NCBI GenBank assembly: GCA_002197995.1
Contig: NGZR01000003.1
Span: 1,426,001-1,490,000 of the forward strand
Reading direction: 5' to 3'
From: Gaeumannomyces sp. JS-464
Taxonomy: Eukaryota > Ascomycota > Sordariomycetes > Magnaporthales > Magnaporthaceae
Length of the DNA: 64,000 nucleotides
Notes under the pieces: model-generated
Told to the model about the DNA's origin: nothing
Database searches by the model: none
The model's input: only the letters and a program-made list of their open reading frames with translations
Program-made: the position numbers and the translations under genes
Part shown: positions 48,297 to 59,900 of the stretch, piece after piece
Position numbering within the stretch: position 1 is the stretch's first letter
Layout: every line of letters starts with the position of its first letter

Positions 48297-50021
48297 TTTT
48301 TTCGAGTATTTGTGAGGAAAGGAGAAGAAAAAAAAAATGATATCGCGTGCCCCTGAGGGAGCCTGCGATATACCGCCTTGCTTCCGCCGCCGCCGCCGGT
48401 CCTCCAAGCTGGCCGGCTTCCTCCTCGCTTTCGAGAGTTACACAACCTCCCGGGAGCGGAGGTTTGGTGTGATGCCGATGCAAACCAATGTGCCTACCCG
48501 AGGGACTCGACAGAAGCAAATGGACAATGAAAGTGAAGAGCTGTCGGCACGGGACGTTTGTATTACGAGGGTCGGGATCAGTCAGGCTGTCAGCCTAAGC
48601 CGCTCGTCCGTATCGAGAAATGCACAGAGACGTAGTATCGAGAACGGGTAAAGGTACATTCGGAAGCCCTTGCAGAGGGACGTTCCGTCTGGGTCTTTTT
48701 AAGACAATGCATCCACTGCCGTGCGTCCCAACCCCCAGTAAGAAAATATGGGAACGAGGCAGGGGGGTGTGAATGTCAGCGCTTGTCGTCGTCATCCAGA
48801 GTGCCAGATTTTGCCGTGCCCGGGCGCAAACGCCAGGCTATCTAACAGGAGTGGACCGCAGTGGGCGTGAGCTGGCGCGAAAGCGGGAGTGCGAAGAAAA
48901 TCAAGATTCTGGGCGGCCGCTAATTGGGGTCTCCCAAGGCACAACGCGCTATGTTTGTTCTGGGGTGGTTGGGGCTGGCCCGTTGCGCGGGAAACGTGGT
49001 GATTCAAGGTTGTTGGCAGGGGTCTAAAGTGGTTGCAATGCGTGTGGCTGAGGATCTGCCCGCAATTGAGCGATCCCATTGGCCCTTCCAACCGTGGCTG
49101 ATGCAATCGCCGCCCAGGGTATCCGGTGGCTGGGAATCCCAGAGACTTGGGTTCTCAAACTCGATCCATCCCACCAATGCGTTGGCATTTCCAACAAGCG
49201 GTTGGCGTGGTTGACGGTGACGTATCGAGCAGCGGTAAGGGTCTGGGCAACGAAAAAAACAACGCCGCCCTTTTCCTTACTTGGATACAAAAGGCCGCCG
49301 AAGGCCCGCCCACTCTTGCGGTGTGATCAACGGTCTGTGGGAAAGGACACGGTTTGAGATGGAGACAGCTACGTGTCTGCCTCGGCCACGACGGAACTAC
49401 CATATACTCGTGCCTGATCCACAGCAACCCCGCCGGCAATCGAAGTCTTTAGAAACCCCGGCCACCAATATGGTGCTTGGAGCAGCACAAGAAGCACCGT
49501 GTCTTGTTGGGTGGACTTTTTGCTTTCCCCAAAAGACCATGGTTGAGGATGTTTCATAATAGATAGATCCCGCAACTGACTGGTCTCTAAGGACTCAGAC
49601 CCCTCCCTTTTACCTAATAATTAGCATTGTCAAAGGGGGATGCTGGCAAGACGCCGTCACGGGGACGGTCAGCGGTCCAGCATCCTGTTTGATCCGTACG
49701 GGCTAACGGCGGCTATTTGCGGCACGGTTACCCCTCAAACGACCCTGAGCTCCGGCACCACCGCCGCCTGCGGATAACATTGTGACACAAAGGGCGCTAC
49801 TGCCGCCCGATACCGGGTCGGAGCTGCTCAGACAGGAATGAAGTGCCCTATTAAACATCAACATGGCCAAGCACGAACTACGCCGTCTACTTTCACACAA
49901 ACCATCCTGAAGACCTAGACAGATACGTGCACCGATTTCCAGCCTTTGAGCTTCTCGATGATAGATTTTTTTGTGAACATCAGGAGGCTGTGTTTGCCCA
50001 CGTCCAACCGTTTCTCCTATA
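48297..50021. other. Divergent spacer, Crh-type and aminotransferase genes
   Basis: No frame stands out; several short ones overlap on both strands. Probably promoters of the two flanking genes. Confidence 0.55.
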
Positions 50022-51899
50022 ATGCAGCGATTTGTGCTGCCGACGGCGCTGCGAGCCTCGGCCCGAGGCCACGCCCCCACATCGGAGTCCAGGCCGCTTA
50101 TCGGCGCGGCTTCCACGGATCTACGTGGCGCAACTCCGAGATCGTCGGGCCGCCGCGAAGCAGGTTCCGGGTGAGGCGGAGCAGACGCAGCCTGATGCGG
50201 CGGCGTCGTCTCGAAGGCGCCAGCAGAGGATCACCATCGCCGACATCCTGGAGCGGAGACTAAAGGCGGGGAAGCTGGTGGCCCTGACGGCGGCGGCGTC
50301 CGACAGCGACATGTTCAAGGTGTCCCCGCCGGGCGACAAGCCGCTGGCGCGCCGTGGGACCACATGCTGAGCCCAGAGAGCGCGAGCCGCGAGCCGTGCA
50401 AGCTGAAGCAGGCGGCGCGCCACCTCAAGAAGCCAGGCTCATCTCGCTGGGCGGCGGCCTGCCGTGCCCGGACAACTTCCCGATCGAGTCCATCTCGATG
50501 CGGATACCGACCGTCGCCGGCGGCTTCTCCGAGGCCGAGACGCGGGCGGCGGGCCAGGACGTGCGCGTCGGCAAGTACGACGTGCGGGACACGGCGGACG
50601 ACCCGGGCGGCGCCGTGTACGACCTGAGCATCGCGCTCAACTACGGGCAGGCCACGGGCTCGGCGCAGATGCTGCGCTTCGTGACGGAGCACACGGAGCT
50701 CGTGTGCGCACCGCCCTACGCCGACTGGCGCAGCTGCCTGACGGTGGCAGCACGGGCGCGCTCGAGCAGGCCCTGCGCATCTTCTGCGACGGCCGGGGCA
50801 GGTCCGACTCGGTGCTGACCGAGGAGTTCAGCTTCTCGACCGCCGTCGAGACGGCGCTGCCGCTGGGTGTCGGCGTCTTCGGCGTGCCCGTCGACGCCGA
50901 GGGCCTGCTACCGGGCGCCATGGACGAAATGCTCGGGGGCTGGACCCGGCGCGCAGGGGCGGGCGCAGGAAGCCGCACGTGCTCTACACGGTCCCCTCAG
51001 GCCAGAACCCGACGGGGGCGACGCAGGGCGAAGCCAGGCGGCGGGCCATCTACGACGTGTGCCGGAGGCACGACGTCTTCATACTGGAGGACGAGCCGTA
51101 CTACTTCCTGCAGATGCCGGCGTACAGACGGACGAGGCGGCGGCGGCGGCGGCGAACGCCACGCCAGAAGGGACGGAGACGACGGAGCAGTTCCTCGACG
51201 GGCTGATCCCGACGCTGCTGAGCATGGACGTGGACGGCGGGTGCTCCGCATGGACTCGTTCTCCAAGGTGGTCGTGCCCGGGTCGCGGCTCGGCTGGGTG
51301 ACGGGTCGGAGCAGATCATCGAGCGCTACATCCGGCACGGCGAGACGTGCAACCAGGGGCCCAGCGGCATCTCGCAGGTGCTGCTGCACAAGCTCCTGGA
51401 CGAGAGCTGGGGCCACGAGGGATACCTGCGGTGGCTGATGCGCCTGCGCGGCGAGTACACGCGCCGCCGCGACATCATGATGACCGCGTGCGAGGACTTT
51501 CTGCCTCGCGAAGTCGTCAGCTGGACACCACCGCGGGCGGGCATGTTTGTGAGTATTTCTTTTTTCTTTCTTCTGGCGCCGGCCGCCACTATTCGGTCTG
51601 TTCCCGTCTCGTCTCTTATATGCTAACCACCCAACGCATCCCGAAAACAGCACTGGTTAAAGGTCGACCACACACGCCACCCAGACGCGGCAAGCCGCAG
51701 CATCCTGGACCTGGAGGAGACATATTCGGCAGGTGCATTGACAGCGGCGTCCTTGTGGCCCCGGATCTTGGTTCATAGCCGAGCAAGGTCGGAGCCGACC
51801 GGGCTCTACTTCCGGGCCACCTTTGCGGCCGCCACGCCCGAGAACATGACTGAGGCTATTCGCAGATTCGGGAGGCTGTGCGACAAAGTTTCAAGCTGA
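50022..51899 (+). CDS. Aro8-type aromatic / 2-aminoadipate aminotransferase
   Basis: Two exons (50022-51548, 51651-51899; intron GTGAGT...AACAG) encode about 594 aa after eleven single-base corrections (ten losses, one gain). It is a PLP fold-type I aminotransferase. The start MQRFVLPTALRASARGHAPT could be a mitochondrial-type presequence. Conserved parts are 'LISLGGGLPCPDNFPIESI', 'LNYGQATGS', 'VLYTVPSGQNPTGATQGEAR', 'DVFILEDEPYYFLQ', the PLP-lysine motif 'RMDSFSKVVVPGSRLGWVTG', 'ISQVLLHKLLDESWGHEGYL' and 'GLYFRATFAAATPENMTEAI'. The closest known type is yeast Aro8 (aromatic amino acids, aminoadipate, kynurenine). Shifts lie near 50165, 50350, 50440, 50745, 50965, 51125, 51240, 51305, 51718, 51765 and 51791. 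There is no in-frame nonsense between them, so an error-rich assembly of an intact gene is more likely than a pseudogene, but the sequence as given cannot encode the enzyme. Confidence 0.78.
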
Positions 51900-53964
51900 G
51901 CTGATAAGAAGCAGCTCCTCATTCTCAACTAGGCTCTCCTTCTGAAAACTTTGAGAAACGCACATCAGCATTTTGTGTACTTCGTTTTTTGTGCATGGGA
52001 CTACTTATAGAACGGGACTCATCAGAACCTTGACAAGTGAGTTGTGGATGCGGTAGAATATCCACTACAGTAATGATCATTCCTCGTGTTGGTTCGTGAA
52101 GCTTGCTCCAGGACCTTGTTCTCGCCAATTGGGGTGCTCGTACGACGGAAAAACAGGGCATTTAGTAGTAGGAATCCCAGGCGAAGCCAATAGGAAGTTT
52201 TCCGCGCGCACGGTACGGCCTTTAAACAAACGCCCACAGCCTGACTAGCCACTCTAGCCTAATCCGGGCGGGACTGACGTAGGTGGTGGGCTACTGCCAC
52301 CGTCGTCTGAATAGCCCTACGCCCCTACAAACGAGCTCTGTGCGATCCCATCTGTGGGGCCAATAAAGCTAGCGGACAGCGATGGTGGTGGAAATCAAGG
52401 GACTTTGACTGAGATGTCCAGTCAAGCAAGCCCAACCCGTTTTCCATGTTATTATATTTTGATGGAAGCTGAACGGGATGCGTCGATCTGACCGCGCGAT
52501 ACAGCACAGCGATACTCGTGGTGTCATGTCTAATTCAATTAATTTCCCCAACGTGGACGTGGGTTGCGTCATAAGCTGCAGCCGAAGGTGGGTGATCCCG
52601 GTTGATTGGGCAGGCCAGACATGGCACTTGGGCAGATAGCAGCCCACGCCGAGGAGGGATTGGGGTCTGCGTGCGACTCAAGACTTGCTGCTGCACGCTG
52701 CAGCCTCCAAGGAAATAGATTGGCTGGCAGAGAAAAGGGGAAGCGCGAAGGCACATGAACGTGAACCTTTCGGGACAGTCTGCCTGGCTGGGGTTCCGTG
52801 GCCGAGGTCAGAACGAGACTCAGCCGCTGCAGTTTTTGAGCTCGATTTGGCCCAACTGCGGTGTCGATCGATGGGGGTGGTTCTGAGAATAGGCGGGAGA
52901 TCACCTCATGCAGTCCCGCCCACCTCGAGCGACGCCCTGCCCAGTTTCGGTGGCCAAGCGCAGGCAGCACCATCCTCACACATCTCTGACGGGCCAAAGA
53001 AGAGAACAGAGAGACTGGAAGGCAAGACACGGGCCGTCTGCTGGGCAGGACACCAACCACTGCGACGGCTTGCCGTGCCCGAGCTCCAGCCCTTCTCCAG
53101 TCTGTTCTGGTTCGCGAGCTGACCGACGAAAGAAAAGAACGAAGAAAAGCCCAGGCCCACCACTACCACCACCACCACGGGCGAGCGCTAGCGGCCGTAT
53201 CCACTACAGAGTCAGCCCGGCCCGCACGACGTTTTCCGCGCTGCTTGTCGGTTTAAGCCCTGTTCACATCCATATTTTTTTCTTCGGCCAGCGAGCAGCC
53301 ACCCTCTCGGAGCTCGCGGTCGGCGTTGTTTTTGGTTGGACAGACTACCGCTAGGTCAATGAAACCTCGGTGACGGCGTTTGCGCGAACCAGAATCAGGT
53401 GAGAGACAAACCGCCGAGGCTACGCGCCCTGCCGACGCACTTTTATGCCGACGGCGGATAGCTGACGTACGAAACCGCGAAGACTGCGTACCGGCGGCCC
53501 GCACCCCTGCCATCTCAACTCGACCGCCACCTGCCTCCACCTCCTCCCGGTCGACGCCGTGACTTGACTTCGTGGTGGCAGACCTTTTTTTTTTTTTTTT
53601 TTTTTCCCTTCTTCTTCTTTCTTTTCTTTTCTGCACGCACATAGGCACACAACTTTGTTGCCGCAGTCCTGCCTCGTGGCTGGCACGGCTGGCCGAGCTA
53701 TCGAATCTCGTCTCCCTGTGTTTCGATCCATAGACCGCGTCCGCGCAGTTACCTCGATCCCGTCAAACGCTTCCTCGATCCCCCTGCGCACGCCTCCTCG
53801 CATTGTGCGACCCCTCGGCGCCTGGCCACCATAATAGTAGCACGAACATGTCTCCCACGTTGCAAGCATCGTCCCACCACTGCCGATATTGAAGCCGCTT
53901 GAGGGTCCGGAACAAGCCGCTCCTCCCACCCGCGCCGCACCCCGCAAAGTACCCCCCCGTCGTC
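51900..53964. other. Spacer upstream of the histidine kinase gene
   Basis: Two kilobases without a supportable gene. It includes T21 at 53585-53605 and a following CTT-rich tract, probably leader or promoter of the kinase gene. Confidence 0.55.
53585..53605. repeat. T21 homopolymer
   Basis: Twenty-one T residues followed by a CTT-rich stretch, 360 nt upstream of the histidine kinase start codon. Confidence 0.9.
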
Positions 53965-56900
53965 ATGGACGGGTCTGCCATTGCGGCGGACGAGATCGGC
54001 CCGCCCGCCCGACTGGTCGAGCGTTTGAGACAGATAGCTGGATACACCTGGGACGACAGTTTTCCCATCTTTCATTCAAGCTTTGACAACTGGTATGGAC
54101 CACGGTTGAGGGGAACCCCCCGCCAGCCTGCCTTCATGGCACATGTCGGCTAACACGCGGATGCCATCGCAGGCATGTCTTCGGCACCCGGTTCGTTCCG
54201 GCGCACGCCGGCGGCTCCCACACACAGGCCCCCACGCCCAGCCATCTATACTCACCGTCGCAGGCTCCCGCCCCCTCACCGCAGTATGCCGGCAGCCGGG
54301 ATCGTTTGCGAAGGTGTCCCTGGCCCGACCCGGCCTGATCGACACCCTCAGCAGCAACAGTCTCTCGGCCGCCCCCAGCGATGGCGCGAGCGAACCCTCC
54401 GCCGTGTCTCCGCCGCCCCTATCCCAGACGAACTCGGCCGAGTCCCCGCTAATCGAGGAGCCCGTCGTTGCCCGCGTGTCCTTCCATGTGCTACGCGAGG
54501 AGAGGGCTTTCCACGTCGCAAAGAGCCTCATTGCCACCAGCGATAACAACGGCGAGCATATAGCGAAGCCCATCGACCTCATCCGCCTTGCACCGCAGCC
54601 GGGCGACCGGGGTCCCATTGTCGTGGCCATATACACCAACTCGGGCCCCAATTATCTATTCAAGGTTCTGGACATGGGCCCTGCCTGGTACTGGGCACGC
54701 AAGTCGGGCGATGGCTACGAAGCCCAGCCAAGGCCCGATGAGCTCCGGCTAGAGCCCCCAATATCGTTGAACCACTTCCTAGACTTTGCCATCGGGGCCG
54801 CCAAGTGCCTCGAGCTCCTGCACCACGGCCAGGGGATCGTCCACGGCGAAATCAGAGGCGACGCGTTCCACTTCAACTTGGAGACTGTCCAGGTCAAGTT
54901 CGTGTCGTTGGGATCTGGAGTCAGGTCCTTCGAGCATGGGCTCACTAGCACGGGTTGGTCGGCGCTGTCCAAGGAGATAGGTGCCAAGAACAAGCTGCGG
55001 TTCATCAGCCCTGAGCAGACGGGCCGCATGCCAGCTGAACCTGATACACGCACCGACATTTACTCACTGGGCGTCTTGTTTTGGACCCTCCTTACACAGA
55101 AGCCTGTCTTCGATGGTCCCTCGCCTCTCGACGTGGTACAGGGCGTGCTCAACCGCCGCATTCCGAGCGTCTCGATAGTGCGCCTGGATGTGCCCGACGT
55201 CCTGGGAAGGATAATCCAGAAGTGTACCTCGAAGAACATGAGCGAGCGCTACAACTCGGCGAGCGGACTGCGATATGATCTGGAGAAGGTCAAGGAGTTC
55301 CTGCTGGACGGAGACCACCTCGCACTCAGGGAGTGGCAGATCGCATCCAAGGACGTGTCCTCATTCTTTATGCTGCCAACCTCGATGATCGGCAGGGCCC
55401 AGGAGAAGGAGCAGCTGGCTAGCGTTATCGAGCGTGCCGCAAAGAACCATGTGATGCACCAGAGGAATAATCCAAATAGGATGTCAGACGGCTCCGCCCT
55501 GTCCAACGAGATCGACAACGCCGAGGTGTCGAGCGAGGGGACGAGCTCGGTGGATGGGACTACACGTCGCAGCGGATCCTTCACCCAGACCATCTCGTCA
55601 GACCCAAAGGCCAGAAACAGCTACCACCCTTCTATCCATAGCATAGACCGGGATTCGGTAATGTCCTTAGAGACACCCTCCTCGGGACACCCGAGTCTCT
55701 CGGGCCTTCGTGGGCCGCCGAGGCACTGGGATAGCAGGCATCAGTCTGTTTCCTTCGACACCCGAAGCATTGCCGACACCGTCATGTCCGCCGACAGAGA
55801 GACCTCCTCCCGCCATAGCGCCGCCCTGGACTCGGTCAGCCTAGGAAGGAAGCTTGGCTCAGCCAGGTTCCGCCGTAGGGGGCACTGCGAGATCATTACG
55901 GTCGAGGGCGCCGGCGGCCTGGGCAAGAGCTGCCTGGTGCAGTCGGTCCTTTCTGAGAACAGGCGCAGGGGCTACTCCGCCACGGCCAAGTGCGACACTG
56001 CTAAGAGGACCGCCTTCGGCCCTGTCTTGAGGCTCCTGTCCTCGCTTGTAAGGCAGCTTTGGGGCGAGAGGAACACGGACACAGCCCTACACAAGGAATT
56101 GAAGGAGAGCGTGCATGGTGTCTGGCCTTCTTTGCACAAGGTTCTGGGGCTGCCAGAGTTTCTTCTCGGCCCCGTGGACCCCGGCGTGGTGCGGTCTCCG
56201 TCCGTCACCCAGGGCCCGACACAGCCAGCTCCCCGTGCGGGGACCAGGGCTCCCGTGAAGCGCCGTGGATCGTCGCCGGCCTCGTCGGTTCACAGCTCGC
56301 GGCTGTCGATCCAGAGCTCCCAGGACTTCCTCCGCTCGGGTAGCTCGGCCAAGTCGATCAGGCTGGTTAACACGTATCTCGACATCCTAAGGATGTTTAC
56401 GCAGCACAAATTCATCTGCCTGTGCCTCGAAGACCTGCACTTTGCCGACGACGAGTCTATGGATCTGATCACGCAGATCATTGCGGCCCGCCTGAAGCTG
56501 GTCATCATCATTACGTACCGACCGGACGAGCTGAGCCCGGAGCGGATGCAACGAATCCTACACCCGCCAGATCCCGAGGGCGAACCCCTGGACGGCTCGC
56601 TGATCCGCTCACCAATTTCAGTGCACGAGATGCCAATCTACACGGGCAACCGGCCGGCGGACTACCCGAAGACGGGTCCCACGGTGACCAGGATCTGCCT
56701 GTCGCCGCTAAGCGAGCACGACATCGTCAAGTACGTATCGACGACGCTCTGCTCCCCGCCGGAACACATCCTCCCTCTGGCTCTCGTCGTCCAGTCCAAG
56801 ACCGGGGGCAATCCCTTCTACATGCGGGAGATGCTCAGCGCGTGCCACCGCAAAAAGTGCATCTGGTACGACTACCGCGACTGCCAGTGGCACTTCGACC

Positions 56901-59900
56901 TGGACCGCTTGTTCGATCAGTTCCAGGGCGAGCAGAATTATGACGTGCTCAACACCGACTTCATCACGCGGCGGCTGGACGAGCTGCCGCCGTCGTCAAG
57001 GGGGGTGCTGTCCTGGGCAGCTCTTCTTGGCACCAACTTTTCGTTTGAGCTGGTGTGCCATCTGCTCAGCGGCGAGTTCGACGACGCCGGTTTACAGTGG
57101 GAGAGCAGCCACAAACCCACAGGCTATTCTCAGGAGGAAGCGGTTGCGGGTCTACAGGCCGCCGTGCAGGCGTACATCGTCGTGCAGGGCGACCGGACGA
57201 CGGTTCCGGTTCGCCCACGACCGCTACATCCAGGCCGCCGCAAACATTAATCAGTGCGACGCCCGCAAGATGCACTTCGTTATTGCGCAGACACTGCTGA
57301 AGCACTATGACAAGGACCGATCGCGAGACGGGGTCGCGTCGCACATCTGCAACGCGCTCAGCATCTTCCATAGCCGCGTCAGGGACAGGAAGCCGTACCG
57401 CACGCTTCTTTTCGAGTGCGCAGAGGTGGCGACGGCCAATGGCGCGAGGCCCACAGCAGCCAAGTTCTATAGCGGCGCCCTCGCGCTCCTCCAGGAGGAT
57501 CCCTGGAACGACGCGAACGAGGACGTGTCGTACAGCGAAACGATGCGGCTCTACCTGGCGGCGGCCGAGTGCTACCTCTACATGGGCCAGCTGCCGCTCG
57601 CCACGGGCGTGCTGAACACGGTCTTCGAGTGCGCCAAAACGGTATTCGATAAGGCACCGGCCTGGGTTCTGCAGTCACGAGTCTACGCCCAAAGCGGGAA
57701 TGCGGTCAAGGCGCTCGACTGTCTCAAGGAATGCCTCGGGACGATGGGCGTTGAGTACAACGACTCAAGGACCTTCGAGGAATGTGACGTCGAATTCGAG
57801 AGGCTCTCGGCGCAGATCAAGGGCATGGACCGCAGAGACCTTCTCAGCCCGCCCAACACGCAGGATCCGGCCCTAGGGATGTCTCTGGGCGCGGTGCTAG
57901 CCGAGACCATCAGCGCGGCCTGGTGGAGCGACTGCCTGTGCTTCTACCAGCTGTCGCTCTGCATGCTGGATATGCACCTCAAGCGCGGGACGATGCCGCA
58001 GTCGGGCATGGCGTTTTTGCACGTGTCCATGATCGCACTGTCGAGGTTCAACAGGATTGAGTTCGCGCTGGAGCTGGGGTCGTACTGCCTCGACCTGCTA
58101 GACATGACACGCGACCCCTTCTCCATGGCGCGGGGCTACATGATCTACGCTAATTTCGTAGAGCACGCCCAGTACTCGGTCGTGCACGCGGCGGGCCAGC
58201 TAGACGGCTCTGTCGACTACGCGGCGTCGGCGGGGGACCGGATATCGGCCATCCTCGCCATCGGCCTCGGGGCGCAGCTGCGCTTCTTCGCCAGCGAGAA
58301 CTGCCTCGACCTCGAGGGCCTGTGCGAATATAGCTGCAAGGAGATACCCTACTGGAACCAGGACTCGCGAGGCGGTGTCATGCTGCTGGCCGTCCGCCAG
58401 GTCTGCCGGGCGCTGCAGGGCAAGACGCGCGCCTCGGAAGCGACCGAGCTCATGACGGACGAGCACCACAACTCGCCGGCCTACAAGAGTTGGCTGGCCA
58501 ACAACACGGAAAACGGAAACCGCTCGCTGCTCTTTTACGAGACGCTCGAGCTGGCACCGTTGTTCCTGTACGGACACCTTGACCGGGCGGTCGAAGTGGG
58601 TAAGTTTTGCGTCGAGAATTCGCACCTGATTTGGTCGGCGCGGAACACCAGATTCGCCATGCTCTTCTACGGCCTTGCCCTTGCCGGCCAGCTATTCCGC
58701 CAGCGCCGGGACCCGCGCACGAGGCAGGCGGCCGGGCCGGACAATGAGGCGGTCAAGGCGGCGATCCGGCAACTCGAGTCGTTGCACCGAGGCATCATGG
58801 ACTGGCAGGTGGTCTCGGACGTCAACTACCTCTCATGGTCACGGCTGCTCGAGGCTCAGATGGCGGAGCTGGCGGGCGACCAGGGGCGGGCGATCCAGAA
58901 GTACGAGGAGGCTCTGGACCACGCGGCCGAGAACGAGTTTGTGTTTGAGGAGGCGCTGGGCAACTATCTGATGGCGGGCACCTTCATCAGGCTGTCGGCG
59001 CGGCGGTCGGCACGGTCGGCGCTCAAGGACGCGGTTGGACTCTACCGGCAAATGGGAGCGGTCGGAGTGGCGGAGGCGATCGAGGTGGAGCACAGCCTGG
59101 TGATGCGCGGGCCGGTGCGCAACCACCGCACGGCGGACGCTGGGATGCAGACCGAAACGGACTTTGCGGGCAGCTCGGCGGCCAACGAGCAGTTCCACCA
59201 AGCGATGGCCGAGGAGGGCACGGCGCGGCAGCTCACGCAGGCAGGCATGGCGGAGCTCAAGGGCGAGCGGGTCGGGGCTTGGCGCGGGTCCATGTCGCTG
59301 ACGGGCGCGACCGAGGCCGGGGCGGGGCTGCCAACGCTAGACATGATTGATCTCCACGCGATCCTGCAGTCTTCGCAGGTGATCTCGTCGGTGCTGGACG
59401 TGGACGAGCTGCTCAAGACCATGTGCGACGTGATTCTGCAGACGTGCGGCGGGGCGGCGACGCTGGCGGCCATCGTGATCGAGGACGAGGGCACCAAGCA
59501 GTGGAGCGTGGCAGCCATGGGCGACCCGGAGAAGGGGGCCGAGACGCACAAGCCGCGCACAGTACTCAAGGGCAACTCGCGGGTGGCGGAGAACGTGATC
59601 CTGTATAGCACGCGGTTCCGCGAGATGGTCTTCGTGCCCGACATCATCAGCGACGAGCGCTTCAGCAACGTCAGCAGCTACTGGCTGCGGCTCAACCCTC
59701 TCGGCAAGGCGGTCATCGCCATGCCCATCTGCCACGGCGCCGACAAGATGCTCGGGGTGCTGTACCTCGAGGGCCTGCCGCAGTCCTTCACGGACCGCAA
59801 CGTGACGGTGCTGCAGCTGCTGGTCAACCAGATTGCCATCAGCTACGCCAACGCGCTGACGATGAAGGCGGTTGAGAAGGTGTCGGCCGAGAACGTGACG

